Assembly (NCBI GenBank): GCA_002340325.1
Contig: DDLV01000106.1
Coordinates: 1-19,971 of the forward strand
Direction of reading: 5' to 3'
Source: Glaciecola sp. UBA2563
GTDB lineage: Bacteria > Pseudomonadota > Gammaproteobacteria > Enterobacterales > Alteromonadaceae
Length of the DNA stretch: 19,971 bases
The translations under genes were made by a program, and so were the position numbers. Under the pieces are notes generated by a model, which saw nothing but the letters and a program-made list of their open reading frames with translations, was not told where the DNA came from and made no database searches. Below are positions 1 to 8,421 of this stretch, in pieces (within the stretch, counting starts at the first letter, position 1; each line of letters opens with the position of its first letter).

Positions 1-205
1 TGGCGTCTGAATGTATCACAAACGAGGAAAGCGGAGCGTGGTTTGGTTACTCCAAATGAGCGACAAATGACGAAGTGGGTGATACATTCAGGCCCAGCCC
101 GAAGGGTCAAAGCCCAATCTTCCTCACTCTTTGTTCTGAATACCTTATTTAGAATGACTAAATCGCGGTATTCACGCCTCGATTGTGAAAGATTGGACCT
201 TCGAT
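1..205. repeat. Palindrome-rich intergenic repeat element
   Basis: Three nested or adjacent inverted repeats are visible. CTGAATGTATCAC at 7-19 is perfectly complementary to 79-91. CGAAGG...CCAATCTT at 100-121 pairs imperfectly with AAGATTGGACCTTCG at 189-203. GAATACC at 138-144 pairs with GGTATTC at 167-173, inside the second pair. Plus-strand frame 1 is open from base 1 to a TGA near 204, but its product is rich in Arg, Ser and Thr and carries no recognisable domain, so I read it as repeat-derived rather than as a gene end. The element reaches the window edge and may be incomplete. Bases 206-306 hold nothing I can name; they must contain the start signals of the gene at 307, but I see no strong promoter or Shine-Dalgarno sequence there. 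Confidence 0.55.
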
Positions 206-306
206 GATGCAAAATATGAAAGATAAACAGCCCCTAGAGCTTAATGATCCTGATCGTGCATTTTTGCGACAAAGATCAATAGCCCCACAATAACTCAAAA
301 ACAGAA

Positions 307-3300
307 ATGGAATTGACTTTGTTAAATATAAAAAATGTGGCATCCGCCATACTATTCCTGATAATCATCTCGCCTTTTTATGCATTCGCAGACAAAGCAC
401 AAGAGTGGTTTTTACACAGCAGCATATCTCCTGATGGCAAAACGATAGCATTTTCGTATAAAGGCGACATCTATACAGTTGCATCAACAGGCGGAACTGC
501 GCGCGCACTTACCATACATAAAGATTACGATGGATATCCAATTTGGTCGAAAGATGGAAAAAGAATCGCATTTGCCAGTGATAGAAATGGCAATATGGAC
601 ATATATATTATGCCGGCAACAGGCGGCACCGCGACGCGACTTACGTACCATTCCGCCAATGATATTCCTCAAACATTCGGCCAAAAAGATCGGAAGGTAA
701 TTTTCACATCGTCGCGAAAAGGCTCACCTAATTCCATTTCATTTCCGACTCGCAGATTAACCCAGACGTATGAAGTTGCTATAGAAGGTGGCACACCAGA
801 ACAAATTGCATCGGTTGCAATGTCGGAATTATCTCTTTCACCAAATGGGGATATGATTCTATATCGCGATGAGAAATCGTATGAAAACCCTTTTCGAAAA
901 CACGACGTTTCAGCATTTGCTAGAGACATCTGGCTTTTTGATATCGATAAAGGAACCTATGAAAAATTAACCGATTTTGCAGGCGCTGATCACAACCCAG
1001 TTTGGTTAAACAATAGCACCTTCTACTATACATCAGAAGAGGGTAATGGCGCCTTCAATGTATGGCGATCAGACATTGACGGAAACGGAAAAAACCAGAT
1101 TACAACATTCAAGCAACACCCAGTTAGAAGTCTATCAGTGAGCAAAAATGGGATTTTGGCATTTGTCCATCATGGAAGTATCTACACGGTAGATAATGGC
1201 AAACCAAAACACGTTAATATTACCGTGGCGAATGACGTCCAAGAAGAACCTGTTCTTCCCCAATACCTAGGCGGTGATATAAGTGAGTTTTCCGTTTCGC
1301 CTGATGGCAAGGAAGTCGCATTTATCGCTCGCGGTGAAGTATTTGTTGCCAGCACTGAATTTGACACAACCAGAACTATCACCAACACACCCGGTCAAGA
1401 ACGCTCCGTTTCGTTTCATAAAGACGGGCGCACCATTTTGTATGCAGCAGAACGCAATGGTCGGTGGGGATTATATGAAGCAACAATCGAGGACGAAAGT
1501 GAACCTTATTTCTTCGCTTCTACGTCAATTACTGAAGCGTCGTTGCACATAGCTGACACTGACAGTTTTCAACCGCTTTATTCGCCGGATGGTAAAAAAG
1601 TCGCGTTTTTGTCTGCGCGAGATGAGATTCAAGTCATCGATAGAAAATCTGGAAAAGTAAATGTCGCACTAGGCAAAGAGCACAACTATTCTTATTCAGA
1701 CGGCGATATCAGCTTTGCTTGGGCACCCGATAGCCGATGGATAACGGCTGATTTTTCCCCACGTAGTAGATTGTTTATAAATAATATCGGTGTTTTTCCA
1801 GCGGATGGCAGCGCCCAACCTATTGATATTAGTGTTTCGGGCTATCGGAACTATTATCCGCGATGGCACAAAGACGGACATGCTGTTTTGTGGGCAAGCG
1901 CACGTTACGGACAACGCGACCATGGTAGCTGGGGCGTAGAGTCCGATGTTATGGCTGCATTCTTAACACAAGATAGCTTTGATAAATTCAGGATGTCAGA
2001 AGAAGAATATGCGCTATATAAAGAATTGGAAGACAAAAGCGCAGAAGACGAAGAGTCAGGTAAGGATGAAGACGAGGATTCTAAAGACGCTGAAAAAGAC
2101 GAACCTGTCGAACCCATTGAAATAGAGTGGGACAATATTCAACAACGCACAGTTAGGCTAACACTTCACTCTTCTGATCTAGGAGACGCTTTTTTAACAA
2201 AAGACACTGAAGCACTTTATTACCTTGCCAGGTTCGAAGATGGATATGACTTATGGCGGCACCAAATTAAAGAAAATAAAACCGAACTCGTTACCAAGTT
2301 AAACGCTGGATTTGCATCAATGTCCACCAGTATTGACGGAAAAACCCTTTATGTGCTGGCAGATGGAAGCCTTAAAAAAGGCGAAATTGGCGAGTCCATA
2401 TCACTTGAGCCTATTTCAGTGAATCCGGTTATGGCTCTTAATGCGCGTAAAGAGCGAGAATTTATGTTCGAACATAGCTGGCGCGTGATTGATGATAAGT
2501 TTTACAACGAAGACATGCACGGCATTGATTGGGATGAAATGAAGGAAGCTTACCAACCAAAACTTGCCTCAATTGGGCATGGTTATGATTTTGGAAATTT
2601 CTTCGCAGAAATGACGGGTGAACTCAACGCTTCGCATATAGGCGCTGGTTACATCAGGCCAAGAGAATCAACAGACTCTCGCACGGCTGCTTTGGGCCTT
2701 TTCCTTAATCTCTCAGACACTTCAAGCTCACTTGAAGTACTTGAGGTCATTGATAATGGTCCTTTTGATACGGCAGCCAGCAATGTAAAAGCTGGAGATC
2801 AATTAATCGCAATCAACGGCGTCACTATTGACCGCGATAGCAATTTATATGCGCTACTTGATAGAAAAGTCGATAAACGCGTTCGTTTTACCTTCAAACC
2901 AAAACGAGGAGACGAATTTGATGAGGTAATTAAACCCATAAGTCTGTATGAAGAGAACGAACTGATTTACAAACGTTGGGTTGACTCGCGTGAAGCTCTA
3001 GTTGAATCGCTCTCGCAAGGCCGTCTTGGTTATGTTCACATCCGTGCAATGAACGATTCAAGCTTTAGAACTGTTTATTCAAGACTGTTAGGTAAGCACT
3101 TCGATAAAGAAGCCGTCGTTGTCGATACTCGCTTTAATAGTGGTGGTTGGTTGCACAACGATCTGGCAAAACTGTTTGGTGGTGAAAAGTATTTGACCAT
3201 GCATGTCAGAGGCAGACAGTATTCAGGAGACCCTCTCGATCAATGGTATAAACCCTCAATTCTAGTTATTAATGAGGGCAATTATAGCGATGGTCACGCA

Positions 3301-3579
3301 ATCGCCTATACCTATGAATCTCTCGGACTGGGTGATCTAGTTGGAATGCCAGTGCCAGGCACCATGACAGCGGTATGGTGGGAGACGGGTATTTCGGGAG
3401 AATTTTATTCTGGAGTGCCGCAAGTCGGAATGAAAGACATGAATGGAAACTACTTAGAGAACAAACAAACTGAACCTAAACACCTTGTGAATAATGACCC
3501 TCAATCGCTAGAAAACGGAAACGATAAACAAATCAAAAAAGCGGTAAGCGTATTACTCCAGCAGCTTGATAAGGATTAA
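307..3579 (+). CDS. Tricorn-type S41 serine protease, secreted
   Basis: Predicted periplasmic peptidase of the Tricorn family (MEROPS S41), which degrades peptides; 1090 residues is close to the usual family size. Residues 1-28 form a signal peptide ending near FYAFA. Beta-propeller blades with TolB/WD40-like SPDGKxIAF motifs run from about 30 to 570 (ISPDGKTIAF, WSKDGKRIAF, VSPDGKEVAF, YSPDGKKVAF). A very acidic linker covers 578-607. A PDZ domain is at about 793-862 (GDQLIAINGV) and the S41 catalytic part at 890-1070. By analogy with archaeal Tricorn, the likely catalytic residues are Ser776-His777 (in NASHIGAGY), nucleophile Ser994 (NYSDG) and a Glu in LEN near 1051; the Glu assignment is by spacing only. 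The ATG at 307 fits the signal peptide but has no clear Shine-Dalgarno sequence. The kinase downstream is over 40 bases away and need not be co-transcribed. Confidence 0.93.
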   Translation: MELTLLNIKNVASAILFLIIISPFYAFADKAQEWFLHSSISPDGKTIAFSYKGDIYTVASTGGTARALTIHKDYDGYPIWSKDGKRIAFASDRNGNMDIYIMPATGGTATRLTYHSANDIPQTFGQKDRKVIFTSSRKGSPNSISFPTRRLTQTYEVAIEGGTPEQIASVAMSELSLSPNGDMILYRDEKSYENPFRKHDVSAFARDIWLFDIDKGTYEKLTDFAGADHNPVWLNNSTFYYTSEEGNGAFNVWRSDIDGNGKNQITTFKQHPVRSLSVSKNGILAFVHHGSIYTVDNGKPKHVNITVANDVQEEPVLPQYLGGDISEFSVSPDGKEVAFIARGEVFVASTEFDTTRTITNTPGQERSVSFHKDGRTILYAAERNGRWGLYEATIEDESEPYFFASTSITEASLHIADTDSFQPLYSPDGKKVAFLSARDEIQVIDRKSGKVNVALGKEHNYSYSDGDISFAWAPDSRWITADFSPRSRLFINNIGVFPADGSAQPIDISVSGYRNYYPRWHKDGHAVLWASARYGQRDHGSWGVESDVMAAFLTQDSFDKFRMSEEEYALYKELEDKSAEDEESGKDEDEDSKDAEKDEPVEPIEIEWDNIQQRTVRLTLHSSDLGDAFLTKDTEALYYLARFEDGYDLWRHQIKENKTELVTKLNAGFASMSTSIDGKTLYVLADGSLKKGEIGESISLEPISVNPVMALNARKEREFMFEHSWRVIDDKFYNEDMHGIDWDEMKEAYQPKLASIGHGYDFGNFFAEMTGELNASHIGAGYIRPRESTDSRTAALGLFLNLSDTSSSLEVLEVIDNGPFDTAASNVKAGDQLIAINGVTIDRDSNLYALLDRKVDKRVRFTFKPKRGDEFDEVIKPISLYEENELIYKRWVDSREALVESLSQGRLGYVHIRAMNDSSFRTVYSRLLGKHFDKEAVVVDTRFNSGGWLHNDLAKLFGGEKYLTMHVRGRQYSGDPLDQWYKPSILVINEGNYSDGHAIAYTYESLGLGDLVGMPVPGTMTAVWWETGISGEFYSGVPQVGMKDMNGNYLENKQTEPKHLVNNDPQSLENGNDKQIKKAVSVLLQQLDKD

Positions 3580-3748
3580 TCATGTGCTTAGTTGAGGGCT
3601 AAAAGCAAAAAATGAAAATTGAGGCATTGATATAAACGCGCATAAAAAGCGCTTTGCGTTTGAAGACAGACTTGTTCAACTGGCAGCAATTGGCATTGTT
3701 CCGAGCCTCACAGTAAGCGTTTACTGCATATTATCTGCAGATATCTCA

Positions 3749-4978
3749 GTGTATCTGCAGAGTCTAATGTTACTTGGTTTGTTCACGTCGTCGGGCTACG
3801 CCTGTTATGCAATACGCCAGTATGCGATATCACAACTGCGCACCTCCACCAACATTGTTGAGGCTATTGTCTCGGGTGACTACACGTTACGAGCAAATAT
3901 ACGCGATAGTCACGGCGTACTTGCTGAATTTAATGGCTTGCTAAACGCGCTCACAGAAAGACTGAGTAAACAACGCTTAATCAGTAGAGAGCAACAAATC
4001 CTACTGACAAAAATCATAAATCAAATAGATGTCGCCATTGTCGCGTGTGATTCACAGCAAGCTATCACACTTGTAAATCCAGCTGCAGAACGTTTATTCA
4101 ATGTCAAACAGCATGATTCCATTGGCTGGCCATTAAAACAACTCGGGTTACACCCTGTTTTACAGAAAAATCTCCAGTCATCAGTACAACTTAAACTGCC
4201 TCACTATGAAGAGAAAGTGCTCGTTAAAAAAGACACATATCTAGAAAATGGTGAACAGAACACGTTGATATTCATTACACATATTCAACACATTTTACGC
4301 GAAGAGGAGCGCAACGCATGGCAAAGATTACTTCGTGTATTAAGTCATGAAATCAATAACTCGCTTGCGCCGATAGCGTCCATCGCAGAAACACTATCAA
4401 GCATTGAATCACAAAAAGACGTCATTGCCGACAAATACAAAGAGAACTTTGTCTCTGGCTTGACTGTCATTCAAGATCGAGCGCATTCGTTAAATGATTT
4501 TATTCAGGATTATCACAAACTGGCGAAGCTCCCCGCGCCTCAAAAACAACTTGTCGACATTACTAACTTGGTAGTGACGACGTCAGCGCTGTTTCCTCAC
4601 GTTAAATTTGATATCACATTGCCCAAACTTGAGCTAGTTGTGGATAAAGACCAGTTACAACAGGTTTTCATCAACTTGATCAAAAATGCAGATGAAGCTA
4701 ACCAGCTGACTAAAAACGAATCCAGTATTGGCATATCACTGATACAGAACGAACAAACAATAGAATTTTTGATATCAGATAATGGCCCCGGTATAAAGAA
4801 TACAGATAATCTTTTTGTGCCATATTACTCGACAAAAAAGTCAGGCAGCGGGATCGGTTTAGTGTTGTGTAGGCAGATTATTCGCAACCATAATGGCGAG
4901 CTGACACTGGAAAACAGACAAGCTGGGCCAGGTGCTTTAGCTAAAATAAAATTCCCACTTCTTTCTGTAATCCAGTAG
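3749..4978 (+). CDS. NtrY-like sensor histidine kinase, start unresolved
   Basis: Membrane histidine kinase. From the GTG at 3749 (409 residues) the order is: a TM segment at the N-terminus, a HAMP-like stretch (about 30-75, VSGDYTLRANI), a PAS domain (about 85-190), the phosphoacceptor H box LSHEINNSLAPI with His200, and a HATPase domain with N box NLIKNADEANQ (Asn313), G1 DNGPGI and G2 GSGIGLVLC. The kinase core looks intact. The GTG start is probably too late: the frame stays open back to 3623 and encodes KKRFAFEDRLVQLAAIGIVP and a first TM helix typical of this family, but contains no ATG, GTG or TTG. An ATG at 3612 with seven codons lies in another frame. The real start may therefore be a rare codon (for example ATA 3632, seven bases after GAGG), or a frameshift or base error may separate it from ATG 3612. 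No response regulator is nearby, so its partner is unknown. Confidence 0.85.
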   Translation: MYLQSLMLLGLFTSSGYACYAIRQYAISQLRTSTNIVEAIVSGDYTLRANIRDSHGVLAEFNGLLNALTERLSKQRLISREQQILLTKIINQIDVAIVACDSQQAITLVNPAAERLFNVKQHDSIGWPLKQLGLHPVLQKNLQSSVQLKLPHYEEKVLVKKDTYLENGEQNTLIFITHIQHILREEERNAWQRLLRVLSHEINNSLAPIASIAETLSSIESQKDVIADKYKENFVSGLTVIQDRAHSLNDFIQDYHKLAKLPAPQKQLVDITNLVVTTSALFPHVKFDITLPKLELVVDKDQLQQVFINLIKNADEANQLTKNESSIGISLIQNEQTIEFLISDNGPGIKNTDNLFVPYYSTKKSGSGIGLVLCRQIIRNHNGELTLENRQAGPGALAKIKFPLLSVIQ

Positions 4979-5061
4979 TGTAAGCTTATCCTTCCAATAG
5001 CGAAACGTCAGCGTACTTTACAGATTATACTTTAGTTTATAAGCTTATCTGCGACTTTTGC

Positions 5062-6261
5062 GTGAACATGGAGGTTTTATCAAAAAACATGAACAGGTTT
5101 TTTATCAAGCATTCGCCGACAAAACTGATCGCAATTTCCAGTTTTTTTTCACTTACCGTCATTGCATTGCTCTCAGGTTTTATCAACTTGAATGTCAATA
5201 AAGTAATTTCTGTTCAAACATCTTATGCAACAAAAATCAATATAAGTGGATTTCAGCGAATGCTGTCACAACGATCTGCTTACTTCACCGCAGCCTACGT
5301 AGAGGGGCGAGATATAGAAGACAAAAGCATTGCACAAGAGTCGGTGCAACTGCTTCAACAGAGACATAGACAGCTTCTAACCTCGCTGAAAAACCCCCTA
5401 AATAAAAGATTGAAATCAATAAGTTCTGACGAATTAAATGCACTGTATTTTGAATTGCCAAATAACTTAGATAAGAACTTAAATCAATATGCCTCAACGA
5501 TTGAAGAAATGCTGAGTAACCCTTCTCGCGTGTCAAAAAATGATCTACGAAAATTGAAATTGGCCTCACAAACAATCTTGGATAAATTTGACAACGTAGT
5601 GCAGCAATATGAGGCAGAGAGTAAAGAACAGATTAGAAATTTGCGAACGCTGCAATTAGCCTTTCTAATCGCCATTGTAGCGTTATTCCTTATTCAGGTT
5701 TTTGCAGTAATAAATCCCTTATTGAAAATCGCAGAAAAACTGTCTGCGCGCCTACTCGATGAAGCAAACATTGATCCTTTAACGCAGTTACATAATCGGC
5801 GGTTGCTGGATACATTGAGCGATCAGGTAATCGCGGATTTTAAACGATATAAAAAAGCGTTAGCGCTGGTAATAATAGATATTGATGATTTAAAAAAAAT
5901 AAACTATACATACGGTCACGCGGTAGGAGATGAAGCAATCAAAATTGTCGCCGGCACAATTAGAGCAGTGTCCCGTAAAAGCGACAAGACATTCCGTACA
6001 GGGGGAGAGGAATTTTTATTAATCCTACCAAACACGCGAACAGAAGGTGCTTATGTATTGGTTGAAAAAATTCGCAAAGGGGTGCAAAAGAGCAACAAGT
6101 CTAGCGATATTGAAAACTTTAGATTTACTGTAAGCAGCGGTGTATCTGAGGTTCTAGCATCAGAAAATAGTATAAATAATGCCCTTAAGCGAGCAGATAA
6201 CGCGCTCTATCAAGCCAAGCGAGAGGACAAAAACAAAACCATCATCGCAAAATCTCATTAA
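5062..6261 (+). CDS. Membrane diguanylate cyclase, PilJ-type sensor and GGDEF
   Basis: Makes c-di-GMP from two GTP at the inner membrane. From the GTG at 5062 (399 residues): TM helix at 22-43; a periplasmic helical sensor of about 150 residues containing QRMLSQR at 65-71, the hallmark of the type IV pili methyl-accepting/PilJ N-terminal family; a second TM at about 197-220; then GGDEF from about 232. The DPLTQLHNRR start motif, active-site GGEEF at 314-318 and an RKSD inhibitory site at 305-308 are all present, so the enzyme should be active and product-inhibited. Start choice is uncertain: GTG 5062, ATG 5068 and ATG 5089 share the frame, and GGAGG at 5070-5074 lies 14 bases before ATG 5089, longer than usual. 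A TATACT box at 5026-5031 could be a -10 element but I see no good -35. The gap from the kinase is 83 bases, so co-transcription is possible. Confidence 0.92.
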   Translation: MNMEVLSKNMNRFFIKHSPTKLIAISSFFSLTVIALLSGFINLNVNKVISVQTSYATKINISGFQRMLSQRSAYFTAAYVEGRDIEDKSIAQESVQLLQQRHRQLLTSLKNPLNKRLKSISSDELNALYFELPNNLDKNLNQYASTIEEMLSNPSRVSKNDLRKLKLASQTILDKFDNVVQQYEAESKEQIRNLRTLQLAFLIAIVALFLIQVFAVINPLLKIAEKLSARLLDEANIDPLTQLHNRRLLDTLSDQVIADFKRYKKALALVIIDIDDLKKINYTYGHAVGDEAIKIVAGTIRAVSRKSDKTFRTGGEEFLLILPNTRTEGAYVLVEKIRKGVQKSNKSSDIENFRFTVSSGVSEVLASENSINNALKRADNALYQAKREDKNKTIIAKSH

Positions 6262-6384
6262 ATTGTGCCGTGTTGAATGATTTAATGGCGAGCGGTGTGT
6301 TGCATATATCTTTAGTGAGGAACATACTACTACTGCACATTGTTTGTCGGTAAACGCGAAACCTAGATGACATAGCATTTAAAT

Positions 6385-7155
6385 ATGAAAAAATCTTGTG
6401 AAGCATGTAAGTCTGGCGATACAAACAGTTTTGACATTGAAATGGCATTTCAACCTATCATTGATTTACATAAATTTGAGATTATGGGTTACGAAGCGCT
6501 TGTTCGTGGCATTAATGGAGAAGGTGCACCACAAATTTTAAAACAGGTGAGTTCAGATGAGTTATATGCCTTCGATCAACGTTGCCGCACGAAAGCGATT
6601 GAAACGGCATCCGAATTAAAACTGTGTCAATTCCTATCAATCAATTTTATGCCAAACGCTGTTTATGAACCGGCTCGTTGCATTCAAACGACCTTGGAGG
6701 CAGCTAAAAAGCACAACTTTCCGTTAGATTTACTGGTCTTTGAGTTTACTGAACATGAAGAAATCATTGATATACAACATATCTCGGACATTGTTTCCGA
6801 TTATCAGCAACGCGGTTTTCTCACAGCGATAGACGACTTTGGTTCTGGCTATTCAGGCTTGAATCTCTTGAGCCAAGTGAAAGTAGATATTGTAAAAATC
6901 GACAGAAAATTAATCATCGGTATAGACCAAGACCCTCGACGGATACGCATGATGAGAGGCGTACATTCAATGCTCTCTCCGATAGTATCAAAAATAGTGG
7001 TCGAAGGTATTGAAACCATCAACGAATTGAAATGCATGTACTCATTGGGATTTCGTTATTTTCAAGGACTTTACTTTGCCAAACCTGAATTCAAAGCGTT
7101 ACCAACGGTTGATTTAGGCGTTGTGAAGGAACAACTTGGCGAAAAGCGATCTTAG
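6385..7155 (+). CDS. Stand-alone EAL-domain c-di-GMP phosphodiesterase
   Basis: A 256-residue cytoplasmic protein that is almost entirely one EAL domain, expected to hydrolyse c-di-GMP to pGpG. The catalytic set looks complete: EALVRG with Glu37, Asn87 (SINFMP), Glu120 (FEFTE), Asp150-Asp151 (IDDFGSGYS), Lys171 (VKIDR), Glu207 (VEGIET) and the QGLYFAKP end motif. There is no GGDEF, PAS or TM segment. The only extra is a short N-terminal stretch with Cys5-x-x-Cys8 (CEAC), which could be a metal or redox site; this is inference from spacing alone. The gene lies 123 bases after a diguanylate cyclase on the same strand and converges on a second one, so it may balance their output. I see no strong Shine-Dalgarno sequence before the ATG. 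Confidence 0.93.
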   Translation: MKKSCEACKSGDTNSFDIEMAFQPIIDLHKFEIMGYEALVRGINGEGAPQILKQVSSDELYAFDQRCRTKAIETASELKLCQFLSINFMPNAVYEPARCIQTTLEAAKKHNFPLDLLVFEFTEHEEIIDIQHISDIVSDYQQRGFLTAIDDFGSGYSGLNLLSQVKVDIVKIDRKLIIGIDQDPRRIRMMRGVHSMLSPIVSKIVVEGIETINELKCMYSLGFRYFQGLYFAKPEFKALPTVDLGVVKEQLGEKRS

Positions 7156-7202
7156 CAATAATCTTACGAAACCATGGATGCATCGAGCTGACCGGCTAAT
7201 CA

Positions 7203-8171
7203 TTAAAAAAACTCACAATCGTTATCAACCGAATGGCTAGTGGATTTTGTCACGAAATTTGTTTGATTACGCCCATTAGACTTCGATAAATACAATGCTT
7301 CGTCAGCAGCTTCAATCATCAGTGTTATCGCCGTGTCCGGATTAATTGGCGTACATCCGATACTAACTGTGACCTTTCCTGAAGGAAATTCATGTGCTTC
7401 AACAGCGTTTCGGAAACGCTCCAAAGCCGTTTCAGCGCCGTCTTTATCCGTTTGATTAAATATAACCATAAACTCCTCACCACCGTAGCGAAAAAGGAAA
7501 TCTGAATGGCGAAATGTTTTGCGCATGATATTTGCGAAATGTATCAGTACCTCATCACCGTACAAATGCCCAAACTTGTCGTTGATGGATTTAAAGTGGT
7601 CAATATCAAGCATGGCGAGCCAGGACTTTAACGTGGTACCCTTATTCGTTCGATAAAAATCAAGTACCTGCTCAAATGTGGTATCGAGGGTTTGTCGATT
7701 GTGCAGCTTTGTAAGAGTATCGCGCTCTTTGGCATCAAACAGCGCTATCTGATGCGTATAAATTCTTGCAATCCCATTGATTACTTCCCTGTGATAATTA
7801 TCAAGTTCTCCTTTCATCAATACTAATTTTTCAGTGGACTGGTCTTGATTTATATAGAGATATACAAATGTTTCCCTTTTGTACGAAAACGTCGATACTC
7901 CCTCCTGACCATGTTGGCTTATCAGTTTGACAACATCTGCAAATTCATCGACGTAATCTTCATCCAAATATCTTGGGAATTTTCTAACGAGAGGTTCCCT
8001 AGTTTTGTTCATCGCATTGCGGCGACCCAAGATCTCGTATGTCGACACTTTTTCTATGTTTTTTATTTCAGACAACGTTTTCATAACAATAATGTTTAAG
8101 TCATGAAATGTCTTTGCTTCTAACAGTGTCGATGATAGTTCAAAGGCTCTTTTTAGGTCTGGATAACTCAC
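7203..8171 (-). CDS. Cytoplasmic diguanylate cyclase, GAF-like sensor and GGDEF
   Basis: A 322-residue protein without signal peptide or TM segment, expected to synthesise c-di-GMP in the cytoplasm. Residues 1-140 form an alpha/beta sensor region resembling a GAF domain; I cannot name its ligand. GGDEF starts near 148 with DTLTKLHNRQTLD; the active site is GGEEF at 230-234, preceded by an RHSD inhibitory site at 221-224, so activity with feedback control is expected. The start is a GTG (bases 8171-8169) without a clear Shine-Dalgarno sequence; no in-frame ATG near the N-terminus replaces it, since the next Met is residue 30. The gene faces the EAL gene tail to tail across 47 bases and is divergent from the ParB-like gene, with 250 bases between the two starts. 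Confidence 0.9.
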   Translation of the reverse strand: MSYPDLKRAFELSSTLLEAKTFHDLNIIVMKTLSEIKNIEKVSTYEILGRRNAMNKTREPLVRKFPRYLDEDYVDEFADVVKLISQHGQEGVSTFSYKRETFVYLYINQDQSTEKLVLMKGELDNYHREVINGIARIYTHQIALFDAKERDTLTKLHNRQTLDTTFEQVLDFYRTNKGTTLKSWLAMLDIDHFKSINDKFGHLYGDEVLIHFANIMRKTFRHSDFLFRYGGEEFMVIFNQTDKDGAETALERFRNAVEAHEFPSGKVTVSIGCTPINPDTAITLMIEAADEALYLSKSNGRNQTNFVTKSTSHSVDNDCEFF

Positions 8172-8389
8172 TCGTTTTCACGCTTTTGCCAATTCTGTTA
8201 TTTGATATCGGCTGATGAGATATTAAGTACAGTTATTCTGCTTGTTCACAACAACAAAATTGAACCATACAAAATAGATGCTTCACACAACATTATCGGT
8301 AATCCAAGGCACACTGCGGTGTCAAACGTTTTAAATGTGAGTAGATTTATGTTACCTTTTGTTTACAACGCGAAGGATTACAGATAACC

Positions 8390-8398
8390 AAGGAGGTG
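8390..8398 (+). promoter_or_regulatory. Strong Shine-Dalgarno sequence without a normal start
   Basis: AAGGAGGTG at 8390-8398 is the best ribosome-binding sequence in the window, but no ATG, GTG or TTG in a long frame follows at normal distance. TTG 8407 opens only three codons before TGA 8416, and that stop is in the ParB frame. ATG 8415 opens a 17-codon frame that overlaps the ParB start in another frame. The ParB-like gene itself must begin at TTG 8422 or ATT 8419, with a weaker GGGGG at 8409-8413 just upstream. The sequence might serve a short leader peptide coupled to ParB translation; this is inference. Confidence 0.35.
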
Positions 8399-8421
8399 TT
8401 GAAGTATTGGGGGTATGAATT

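Noticed and set aside
4981..5049. Direct repeat TAAGCTTATC at 4981-4990 and 5040-5049
   Set aside because: Ten bases, AT-rich and built on a common AAGCTT core; chance is a sufficient explanation without comparative data.
6262..6384. Possible c-di-GMP riboswitch before the EAL gene
   Set aside because: I looked for the conserved GEMM core here and in the other leaders of the cluster and found no convincing match.
8202..8387. 61-residue plus-strand frame before the ParB-like gene
   Set aside because: It starts with TTG, has no Shine-Dalgarno sequence or recognisable motif, and fills the gap between divergent promoters. Its stop just before AAGGAGGTG is suggestive but not enough to call a gene.
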